Positions 44,686-54,420 of a stretch of DNA of 64,000 nt are shown here, piece by piece. This DNA is from Favolaschia claudopus (taxonomy: Eukaryota; Basidiomycota; Agaricomycetes; Agaricales; Mycenaceae). The stretch's first letter is position 1; each line of letters starts with the position of its first letter. The position numbers and the translations under genes were made by a program. The notes under the pieces were generated by a model. The model searched no databases, was not told the origin of the DNA, and was given only the letters and a program-made list of their open reading frames with translations. Location: contig JAWWNJ010000061.1 in the NCBI GenBank assembly GCA_037176885.1, positions 620,001 through 684,000 of the forward strand, in the 5' to 3' direction.

Positions 44686-45131
44686 ATGAAACTTTTCGCA
44701 TTCACCGTCCTCCTCGCTTCCCTCGCCCTCACTCGCGCGGCCGTTAACGGTCCCTGCACTGGCGGCGGCCTCGCCGCCGGCACCGGCGTGTGCATCTCCA
44801 CCAGCAGTTGCACGGCAAAGGGCGGAACCGTCCACAACAACCTGTGTCCCAACGATCCTGACAACATCAAGTGCTGCACCAAGGCTCCGTGCACTTCCGC
44901 GTCGTTGGGTGGTGGGATTTGCCGTACCACTAGTACCTGCACTGGGAATCATTATACTATCTCTGGTGAGTTTGATTTCATTCGTCAAGGGCGTCGAATC
45001 AGAGTTTAAATTGGGTGTGTGTAGATCTGTGCCCGGGTCCTAACAATTTCAAGTGTTGTGCTCCATGTGCCCCTAGCAGAAAGCGTGGGGCTGGGCTGAC
45101 CGAGCTGGAGAAGAGATTGCCTATTTGTTGA
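44686..45131 (+). CDS. Small secreted cysteine-rich protein, two-repeat
   Basis: 128 residues from exons 44686-44965 and 45025-45131 (phase 1 intron). A signal peptide covers about residues 1-19 (KLFAFTVLLASLALTRA). The mature part has two tandem cysteine modules, each of the pattern PC...G..C.xTSxC....LCP...N.KCC...PC. The second module is completed by exon 2 (DLCPGPNNFKCCAPC). After the modules come basic sites SRKR and LEKR, which could be Kex2 cleavage sites, and a final LPIC. Similar clip-like modules occur alone or attached to secreted fungal hydrolases. Function is unknown. A hAT-type MITE starts 55 bp after the stop. Confidence 0.85.
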
Positions 45132-45177
45132 GAAACTCGTGTACCAGTCGCATGATGCTTGTAACATGTCTCCCAGT

Positions 45178-45830
45178 GACCGAATTAGGGCTGCCGCCCG
45201 TGCCCGTGACGGGCACGGCCGTCGATTCAACGGTCAATTCACGGCACGGGCCGTGTAAACCACGGCCGTCGAAGAGGATTTTCAAGCTCAAACGGGACGG
45301 GACGGTCGACGGGACGGCCGTGACGGCCGTTCAACGGTATGTAATATTTTTATTTGGTTTTTGTGTCGACAATTTATGAAGTGGGGCTGGAAGCGACCAG
45401 AAAGTGTGTTGTAGAGCTCCAAAGAAAGGGACCGCACCTTTTTCACGCCCAAAGTCTTCGAAAATGAGAAGTCGGGTACCCTACATGACATCCGGCAACT
45501 CCCGGCAGAGGCAAAATCCACTAAAAATGGCACTTCCTGAGCCCTCCTCAACAACAAACTCATTCTGGAGCTTTTAACAATGGCTGAGTTCTGTTTCTCC
45601 ATCCACTAGAACGTGTATTACTCACATTTGAAGGGCATACAAGCTCACCCGTGGCCGACCCGTGGCACGGCCGCGACGGCCGTTTTTCGACGGGCCGTGG
45701 GCTGTGCAACCCGTGCCGTAGCCGTCCCGTGAGTTGAACCAAAATTTGGCTGACGGGACGGGCACGGCACCCGTTTGACGGTTGCCGTCGAGCCGTGGAA
45801 ACGGCAACGGGCGGCAGCCCTAGACCGAAT
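45178..45830. mobile_element. hAT-type MITE, 637 bp, with 8-bp TSD
   Basis: The element is 45186-45822. The terminal inverted repeats are perfect over 16 bp (TAGGGCTGCCGCCCGT). Direct 8-bp duplications GACCGAAT flank it (45178-45185 and 45823-45830). The ends are GC-rich with many ACGGCCGT/CACGGC palindromic subrepeats, so the arms can fold extensively. The middle is AT-richer. No transposase is encoded. TAGGG-type ends with 8-bp TSD fit hAT elements. It is unrelated in sequence to the 401-bp MITE in unit 2. Confidence 0.93.
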
Positions 45831-46699
45831 TCATTATTCAACCACTCCTACCCGCAGCGGCATCCGGTGAGATGCTCGTTGGTGGTTGAGTCTGCCACGT
45901 ATGCTATCTCCGTGTCTATGTTGCTGCAATGCTATGACTTCCTTGAGATTTTTCTGTATTGCTCCCACCCCATGGTCTCCTCCTTCCTGACACCTACAGA
46001 GGTTTTGAGCTTAGTGGTTTCACGGTGCGACAAGATTTTTGTTCGACCCACGCACTGGCAGTGATCGCTTCAAATCCATTTCAAAGCTCAGGGTCTTCCC
46101 ATAGTCTCCTTACCCAGACCAATGTCAATAAGATTTTTTCCTAAATATTGGAGACGGAAAAATAACAGCGTGGATACGATTTCGGAAAACCATGGGCGAG
46201 CTCAAAACGCAGAACCCAACAGAACTGATTCCGAGAATCGGAATCGCATTTCAAGAGGTACAGTAGCAGGTATCCGAGTCGTATACGTATACGCGTATCG
46301 TAGCCATAGCCAGAGAAAAAGAGACGTCGATGGATTCGATTGATTACGTAGTAAGGAACGAGGAGACCCCAATGTTGTAGAACGGCTGGGATGGATGGGT
46401 GGATGAATATTTGTGCTTGGGGCGGAGCGGGTATGTACACGGTAGGAGGAAGGGGGCGGGCGGAGGAGGGTCCGTCTATTCTGAATGTGGATCTGAATGT
46501 GGATGAATCCATCCACGATTACGAGTTGTGTGTGCGAAGTGGAGGTACGGCGTGGGGATCTGGAGTATGCAGGAGTAGGTAGAGGCAGGGAGGAAATAGG
46601 CAGGGAAGATACACGAGGAACTGAATGGGGCGGAAGGGGAACGGGGACGTCGAGTAGAATACACAAATCAAATCGGCTTCTTCAAAAACCATCATTCAT
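45831..46699. other. Intergenic region
   Basis: 870 bp without a supported gene. Overlapping frames at 46,141-46,666 on the minus strand are Pro/Ser/His-rich and lack domains. A GTATACGTATAC stretch lies near 46,283. Confidence 0.5.
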
Positions 46700-48188
46700 T
46701 CAAATCCACTCCCGCTTCGTATTCACCACCCTTGCACTCAACAACCCCGCATCGAGCTCCACCTCCTGCCCATGCTGCGTCGGGGTTTGCGCCTGCACGT
46801 ACGCAGGTGCATAGGCCGGCACGACGGGGGACACAGACGGTGAGGCTGCTGCGGGCACAATGACATACGCTGCTGCAGGCCTTACCCACACCTCCGCCTC
46901 CGCGCCCAACACGCTATTCGCCGCCGACGGGCAGTGCACGGGCGCATACACCACATCCCCCGGCTGCACCCCCCGCGGCAGCGGTAGCAGCCTTATCACG
47001 CTCCTCTGCTCCTGGCCCTCCGCGCCGCCACAAGCAGCCGCACCGGGTCTTGTCATAGCAGAGTAATGCGTGCTGACGGCGAGGAGGAAGTGCAGCCGCA
47101 CGACGGTGAGGGTGACGAGCGCGGCGAGCGCGACGATGGCGGTGTGCTCGAGGGTGCGCTCGCAGGCCTCGTCGGGGTTGCTGCCTGTGGGCTGGAAGTA
47201 CGCGAGGAGGACGGCGATGAGGGGGGCGAGGTCGGGGTGTTCGCAGAATGCGCGGGCGGGGGCGCGCGCGGCGAGGCCGGCGAGGATGGTGAGGAAGGCG
47301 GCGAAGGCGAGGTCGGCGGAGGCGCAGTCGCGGTAGAGGCGGACGTGGGGGGCTTTATTCTGTTGGAGTGTTAGTATGAGTTGAATTGGGTGGGAATGAG
47401 AGCCGCAGAGGACACGAAGGCAATATGCTGAATTCTCCCCCTCGACAAGACGTCGAAGGGGATCCTACTCGTCGCTTCCATTCCCCAGCACTTCCAGCGT
47501 AAGAGCGCAGTACTCCTCGAATACTCCTCCCGGCACTACAACAAGCTGAGCCCGCCTTCGCATCCTCACGGCAGGAGAGGGGGAACTGGCGGCGTAGCGA
47601 GATTGCGGACACCGATATCCAGTGTGGACATGAATATCAAGGACCGGGGTACTTGGTCTCCCAGGGATACACGGGATCGAGACCGCACTCGTACGATTTC
47701 GGTCTCCGGCGGGAACGCGGCCAACGATTGATGGACACGCCACTTTCGCGCCCGCTGACCGACAACACGATCCTACCCAGTCGCTCGCCGTCCAGCTCTT
47801 CCCATCCCACCGTCGTCTCCGCTTGACTCAGCATTCATCCCCGCCCCTCTCCGACAAGAAAAAAATTAACAGAAAAAGTGGGCCGACTTACTCTCAAAAC
47901 CCCCAAAAAGCCGACAAACGAAATAAAAGCGGCAGCGAGAAGATATAAGGCAAGTAAAGCCCAGAGCACGCGGAGCCCGTCAAATTTCCATGCGTCGAGC
48001 TCGCTCTCAGCGTCGAGAACGCGGATGGCGTTCCATGAGCCCGCGAGCTGGAGGGTAAGGAAGGAGTTGACGAGGCCGCCGGTGAGGGTGATGACGAGCG
48101 ACGCCGACCTGCGTGGGTTGAGTGGGTTAGTAAGAGGTTGGAATGGGGAGACGAGGAGGACTGGAACTGACTTTGCGACGCTGGGCAT
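46700..48188 (-). CDS. Four-helix membrane protein, unknown function
   Basis: 297 residues from exons 48188-48172, 48108-47892 and 47359-46700. The first exon is only 17 nt (MPSVA plus two bases). Four hydrophobic helices are visible: SLVITLTGGLVNSFLTLQLA, VLWALLALYLLAAAFISFVG, a LAFAAFLTILAGLAARA segment, and TAIVALAALVTLTVVRLHFL. The C-terminal 120 residues are Pro/Ala/Val-rich and probably cytosolic. The 532-nt second intron is long for this genome, so an extra exon inside it cannot be excluded. I do not recognise a named family. Confidence 0.68.
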
Positions 48189-49666
48189 GGTGGCGAGTGG
48201 AAGGCGGAGGACAAGGGTGAATCAGCCGGTTCCCGACGAAACGTCAGCTGAATATCGTCAGCTGGAATGAGTCACGCGTTTATGACCGAATGGTGCCCTT
48301 TTAATTTACCATTCACTCCCTCAACACCCATCTCCTGTACTTCAAGCTCGACGCCGTCGCCCGCCATCCTCGTCAACGCCCGATTCACACATCCCGCCCC
48401 ACGTCTCGCTTTCCGTGAACTTGAATATACATGATCACCCACTTATGCTGTCTGACTCGGACGTGCGTAGCGCGTCTTGCGGCGTAGATGTACGTCCTTG
48501 TCTCTCGGGGCTGATTCACGCGTTCTAACAAATACTGACTATGTTTACAGCAGCTCATCGTCAGCCCACATCTGAGCAGAATGTACGGAGGGGAAAAGGT
48601 CAAGGGTAAGTAGGTGTCTCCACCACCACAGCCATTGCCAACGTCGACGCACGCCCTCAAGCCTAGCTCTCTCAGTCAAGTCCTCCGCTCCACCACTGTC
48701 CCCGCCTCATCCGGCTCCCCTCTCCGTTAACGCCTATGCCCAGACCGCTCACGTCAACCAGCAACTCGCCTTCACGCCTTCCACCCCGACTACCCGTCAG
48801 TCCACACGGCATCTGCAACTCCTCCGGCATCGCAGTCCGCACCTCGCTACACCCCGCCCTTGTGTGTCGTTACGCGCCTTGACCCCCGCGCTATCCTACT
48901 AACCATTGCACAGAACCATAATACTTACAAAATCCCGCTCCTCACATACACTCGCGCCGCCACTTCTACGCGTCCGACCCATAAACACACGCTCCCTACG
49001 CGCGTCACCTCCTCACACGGCCCACCCTGCCCACGTCCGCCGTGCAAACTGCGCCGCTTCGTCTGCTAATCTTCACCAACCGAATCCAAGGAAGCTTTGC
49101 CGCGCGGGCGCGGAAAAACACGACACTCACCTGTTGCCGGCGCAACGCTGCGCCCGCGCTCGCCGTCGCCGCTACGGTTACCCCCGCCGTCGACGGCGAC
49201 CGGTTTCGCCGTCGCTTGTGAAGGTGAAGATCATATATGTAAGTAAGTAAGTAACTCACGACGTAGATACCTTTCTTTTCTCTACATATTCCCTTCCGTT
49301 CTTAAATGAAATGAACGCTTTTTTTTTTTTTTTTCAATTTTTCGCTGAACGTTGTGAGCGAACGGACGAACGAAAATCAGTGATTTGGAGAAAATGAGAA
49401 GAGAGAAGCATGAACGTCAGCAAAGTGAATGAAATGCGGGGTCGTTCTATGGTACAAAAGCTGTCCAGGCGCACGAAAGAGACTGGACTGCGGGGGGCTT
49501 GTCCATGGACGGAGGCGGCGACGCATTTACAGTGCTACTGGCAGCGTTTGAAACACATTTTATAAAAAGAGAATATGTAGCTGGTGCAAGTGCTGGGAAG
49601 GAAGCCCGAGATGGAATATCAACATATTGCAGCTTTATTAAATTAACACAAAGTAAAACCGTGCAA
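48189..49666. other. Intergenic, possible spliced plus-strand transcript
   Basis: About 1.5 kb without a supported protein gene. At 48,490-48,552 there is a well-formed intron signature (GTACGT donor, CTAAC branch, TTTACAG acceptor), and GC-rich blocks around 49,080-49,210 carry short inverted repeats (GCGCGGGCGCGG, CCGTCGACGG) like those of the unit arrays. A 16-T run lies at 49319-49334. This may be a divergent non-coding transcript of the membrane-protein promoter. Confidence 0.45.
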
Positions 49667-50720
49667 TTACAACGTGTTCTCCATGCTCGCGGTTCTCATT
49701 TCCTTCAATTCTCTCCATCTCGGAAGGCCAAAAAGGAACGGCAATCCAGTCCAGAACTCCAACTGTGCATCGGTGAATTTCTCAGTTGCAAATATCCCGC
49801 AGGACTCGCAAAGCGCCAATTTACAAGCAACCAGAACCCAGTAGGACACTGGGTCGAGATCGCTCTGGTCGACACGCCGGGACTGTAGGTTTTCGCGGGC
49901 TTCTGAAACGCGCGCGCGACATTCCCGACGTGTACGACAAGATCGCGTCGGAAGCTTCTCGAGAAATGCGTGCATATCTGCTGTTGCGCGGACGAAATGG
50001 ATCTGTGCGATGAGACACTTTTGTATCTCGTGGGCCTGCGAATGCTTCAAGGCCGATTCCATGAAGTCGCTACGAGACGCGACGGAGTAGTAGGCGGCGG
50101 GGAGGAGCCAAGGGGCTCCCACCTCGGTGGCGGCTTTAACGACCGACATGTGGAGAGTAGGGTTAACGTTGAAGCAATCACAGTCGTCGTGTAGACAGTC
50201 CAGACCATCCTCCTGTTCTCTGCGCTCCAAAAAATCCCCAAAGTTTGTCGGGTACCGAGCATCGAGATGAGATAATGCCCGTCGAAAGAGATATGGAACG
50301 TCGTATTTGTGAGCCAATCGGAGAATTCCAACGACCATGAAATAATCGACAGCGGCCGGGGGTGGCTCAAAGAAGCTTGGACGAGGCAGAGTTTTTTATC
50401 AGCTGAGTGTACGATCATCTGTAGCCGCATTGAATTCACCTGGAATCAAATATCGCTCTTAAAAACGCTTCCACCTCGGCAGCCGCGTCGTGCAAAACAA
50501 CTACAGCATGTCCATCGACTGTTTCGATATCGTGTTGTCCACCTTCCGACCGAGGAGGTTGGGGGAACGATATCATATCTTGAAACACGGAAGAACGAGC
50601 GGCCAGAATGCTGCTATGAACCCGGAAGAGCGAGTTTTCTGCACGTAGTATCAGGCTGGCATCGGGGAACCAGAGACCATCCACGCGTTTGAGGTCTTGT
50701 TGAGATTGGGGTGAGGACAT
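49667..50720 (-). CDS. BTB/POZ domain protein (7)
   Basis: 329 residues from exons 50720-50440 and 50375-49667. It starts MSSPQSQQDLKRVDGLWF. The BTB core has FRVHSSILAARSSVFQDM and VVVLHDAAAEVEAFLRAIF, with the invariant FDS|SFFEPPP intron. A helical half (LRLAHKYDVPYLFRRALSHL) follows with an LCESC pair and a FWTGLPFLFGLPRW tail. It is transcribed away from the second NLR gene, mirroring the BTB5/NLR1 pair. Confidence 0.9.
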
Positions 50721-53700
50721 GAGATGAGTGTGTTAACAGAGTAGGCGATGAGTCGTTGGGAGTTTGAGGGAGTGGCACTGTCTCGCTGGGTTTATATACC
50801 GGAAACCACGAGGGTCAAAGCATTCGCGCTTGGTTCGTATAGTCGGGTATGCTTTGAAATGATGGTAGAAACAAGTCTAGGCCGAGGTTGCATGATCAAA
50901 GCGCCAGCGTCCCTGCTCGCGGGGACGAAGGAAATTTCAAAAGCGTGCACAGCACTTGAGTCGCCGGCAAATTTTTGTGAGCTTGAATATGCCAGATTCC
51001 ACAAGCCGTCGAACCAAGTTGCTTAGAAGCATACCCAGATGGAGCACAGGCTCAGCAGCGATTCACAGAAGATACTCTACACCGCCAAAGTGCCGACATG
51101 ATGCCACCACCTGGCGCGATCACCTTGATGGCGGCTGCATCGGAGGATGGGTCCAGGTGGTGTAGGGCTGGCAGACAGCTGGAATTCTCAGGTGGTAGGC
51201 GGGGGCCTGCCAGCCACCCTCCAGCCCGAGGATTGCTGGTACGTAGCACACATTGAAGCTGGTGACCATCTTTACAAATTGCATGACTGTATTCAATATT
51301 ATCATGATTTGAACTACGTCTGACGAGGAGAAGCAAGTAACAGGGCACCACTCCATTAATGTCCGCAAACGTTCAGGCCGTTCAAGATCCATCGAGGAGA
51401 GTGTGGATTTTGTTGTCGCGGAGGTTTGCACGTGATTTGGTCCGTGCACATGTTGCTTTCTGATATCGATCATCCCCGTCGTCTCACGCCGTCGCGACTT
51501 GCTCTTAACCGCCACTTCCCTCCTCCCCACATGCCATCCAGCCCTCGTCGATGCTCCCCCGGCGCCTCTCCTTGCCCTGACGTTCCAAGCAGCAAGATAC
51601 ACACCCCTGGCATCACTCTGGGGTTGTCGAATCTCAAGACTACCGCAACCTTGCGAATACGTGTTTGGTACTACTGCCGTAGCTCGCTTTCAAGGCAGTC
51701 CTGGGTTCCTTGTGTCAAGTTGCTCAAAAATCATCGACGCCAATTGCTCTTTCCTCAACTCCAATACTCAAGCAGTCAATGTTTTCAAGTCTGCCACGCC
51801 CTGGAGTTTCAAAGTCCCTCAACGCTTTCAAGCTGCTCAAGATTTCGAAGTCGTTCAAGCTGCTCAATAAGGACTCGAAGTTGCTCGTTGCTTTCAAGTT
51901 GACTCAAGTCATGAAGTCGCTCGGCCATGTCTCGAAGTCATCATGAAGACGCCAAATCACTGAAGCTTTTTGTGTCGAGGTGGAGGCGGATTATGAGTTG
52001 GTCGTACAGGGATAACGCTCAGGTGTGTTTTGTGTTCAGTTGTGTCTTACCTCATTCAATACCTAACACAGTTTGTAGATGATTAAACTTTCATCGACCT
52101 TCTTCGCCGAGCTGCATATCTAGAGCTCTAGCAACGACAACCGTGAAACGACACAATGCCTGTGTGTGTCGACGACTCTCTTCACTGTTTCTATTCCACC
52201 CTTCTGCGTAGCTCGTAATAGGTCTGCAGGTGGACGATGGCGAGAAATATCGTTATTTCTAGTATTTACTTAGCCCGCTCCCAATATATTATATTATATT
52301 CGCACAATTTCGTGTCATTTTGTAAATATGTGGTTCAGTCCAGCAGCCGAAAGAGTGTCCCGTTACCAGCCGAACATACAGCTGAGCACCAGCCGAACCT
52401 GGAGTCATGCTGGACCCATTGAAGACTGAAGCTGGGATCCAGCAGACTGTCGGCTGGAATCCAGCCTCCGTCGATGTCTGGTACACATCTCGCCTCCAGC
52501 TCAGGCCCACATGGCTGACCATTGGCGGTGTACCTCAGATTTGAGAGCGCGCAAAGCAAGAGCCAGAAAATGCCGTCCTCTTCACAGCCTCACGATGGCC
52601 TTCGGCAACGCCAAGCCACCTCTTCTCAACGTTCTCACCGACCCCGTCTGACCCCGTCATTGTAATTGTTTGGCAAAGACATGACGCTGGTATGATTCAA
52701 TGAGCAGAATAGTGGTGGTCATATGAGGGGAAACGCGAAAAAACTTAAAAGAGTCGAAAAAGCCCAGATCAGGTGACCGCAACAAACTTTCCCACACTGT
52801 CCCCCAACATTTTGCTTGTGTCAAGCCTGCATCCAACCTGCGACGCTCTCAGTGGGCTGGGTCTACGTTAGACTTTCTGGGATCCTCTCTTTACATCCAT
52901 GTCCATCTCCAACGTCCTCCAGCTTATGTGGCTCAGCGCACCGAACTGACAGTCAAATTATAGGAGATTGGAACTTCACGCGAGTTGTCTCTGTCAAGTC
53001 TGGAGCCTGAGATGAGGACTATTCGAAGTTATATTTGAAATGACTGACCACTTTGTGAGGAGTGAGTTCGTCTCCCAATTGTTGCCATTCTGCATCTTAG
53101 AGTCTGTGGTTACTCACGACAGATACCAGTACAAATTCGTGGGACGACTCGACCCAGTCGCACCCTGAGCCAGTGATGACTCTCGATGCACTATATAATC
53201 TCCTCACAGAGCACACGAATCTCCGTGCGTCAACGTCTCTGTAACTCTACTTGAGCTGAAATTGTCTCTCCGCTAGGTCTTAATCTAAGCATATGAACTC
53301 TCAGTGAAGGGAATAGTGGACGCAACATTTATCCCTGGCGTCTCGTTCGGTATGGCTTTTCGTCTCCTTTGGCGACTTTTCGTACTTATGCTTCTCTAGA
53401 TATCCACCCTCCCCGCTGTATCTCTATGTCATCGCGCGATCAGGCATTTTGTGAAGAAGAGACCTCGGGCTGTAGGCATCGGAACCGTTCCAATTCCGCC
53501 TTCAGAGATCTAGATGTGCTCTCGCATCAGTTCGGAGGGAATCCCCTCCACTTCACGTCGCCAAGGATTTGTGGGAGGTTATGGCGTTGTCGGGGCCATG
53601 GTAGATGTCTCTCGCACTGCCCTCGCCCGCCTGGACGACTTCTCGTTTCGACCCCGCTGAAGATCTCGGTCGATACGGTGTGGGATGCCTGCCTCCTGAC

Positions 53701-54420
53701 CTGACCACCACCTGTGGCTCTTCACTCTTGGCGGCTTGAACAAGACCGGAAACCGCAGCTCGGGATGGGGAGGGTTAGTGATAGAAGACGTTCGAAGGAC
53801 CTGGAGCACATTAAGCAGACGGCGTGCTTGATTTACCCAGTATGCGCCAGGTGACTCAGAGACGTTAATACGTCTTGCGCTTATGCTCTCGCTCTCACCC
53901 AGCGTTTTGCTCGCTGTACAGATTCGCTGGCTGCGACGTATACCTACAGACATCATTGTGGGCGCCATGGAAGGGCTTGCGCCGGTTCCCTGGGACACCC
54001 CTTCGCTTTGTGGCGAGTCTCGAATTCCTGCGTGTTTCCGTGGGACCTGTGAAATTGTTAGGCGACGAAACCAATTGAATCTCGTTCATCAGGCGTTGTG
54101 GACGCGTCTCCTGCTCATATCATAACATCGCCCTGGCGTCCCGTTTGTGCGTGGCCATCTCTTCAAAAACATGGCCCCCAAGTGCGGATTCAAGCCGACA
54201 AGCCCTGTCGTTTTCCTCAGTACCCTGCACCGCACGCCCTGCGTTTATCTTGCAGCATTCGAATGGCCAAATGGCCACCTGTTTACCATGGCATCTTTCC
54301 GCGACCAAGACGCAGAAGTCTCGTCCCGTATTGATGTCCATCTTCTTAAATGGCCATCGGAAATGACTCTTCCTTTAGCGTCCGTTAACTGAGAAGGATT
54401 GTGCGGTGCCGCGGCCTACG
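50721..54420. other. Long intergenic region between BTB7 and NLR2
   Basis: 3.7 kb with no supported gene. It contains a degenerate TCAAG-rich repeat (51,765-51,945), CAGC/GCTGG-rich stretches at 51,170-51,240 and 52,340-52,510 that could be remnants of one dispersed repeat, and, from about 53,930, the flank shared with NLR1 (IVGAMEGLAP- and GHLFTM-encoding stretches). Frames in this flank are short and not aligned with a usable start. It may hold a decayed gene duplicated together with the NLR. Confidence 0.5.
51765..51945 (+). repeat. Degenerate TCAAG-rich tandem repeat
   Basis: Loose repeats of TTTCAAGxTGCTCAAG and TCGAAGTCGxTC follow each other with a period of roughly 15-25 bp. Low complexity, no coding evidence. 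Confidence 0.5.

Noticed and set aside
45117..45131. CaaX-type mating pheromone at the end of the secreted protein (LPIC)
   Set aside because: The Cys is the last residue, not fourth from the end, and a signal peptide is present, unlike basidiomycete pheromone precursors.
47066..47374. Plus-strand Gly/Glu-rich ORF
   Set aside because: It is the antisense of exon 3 of the four-helix membrane protein.
54406..54420. Upstream start of NLR2 at a GTG codon
   Set aside because: Non-ATG start is not expected here. The ATG at 54421 aligns with the ATG at 37604 of NLR1.
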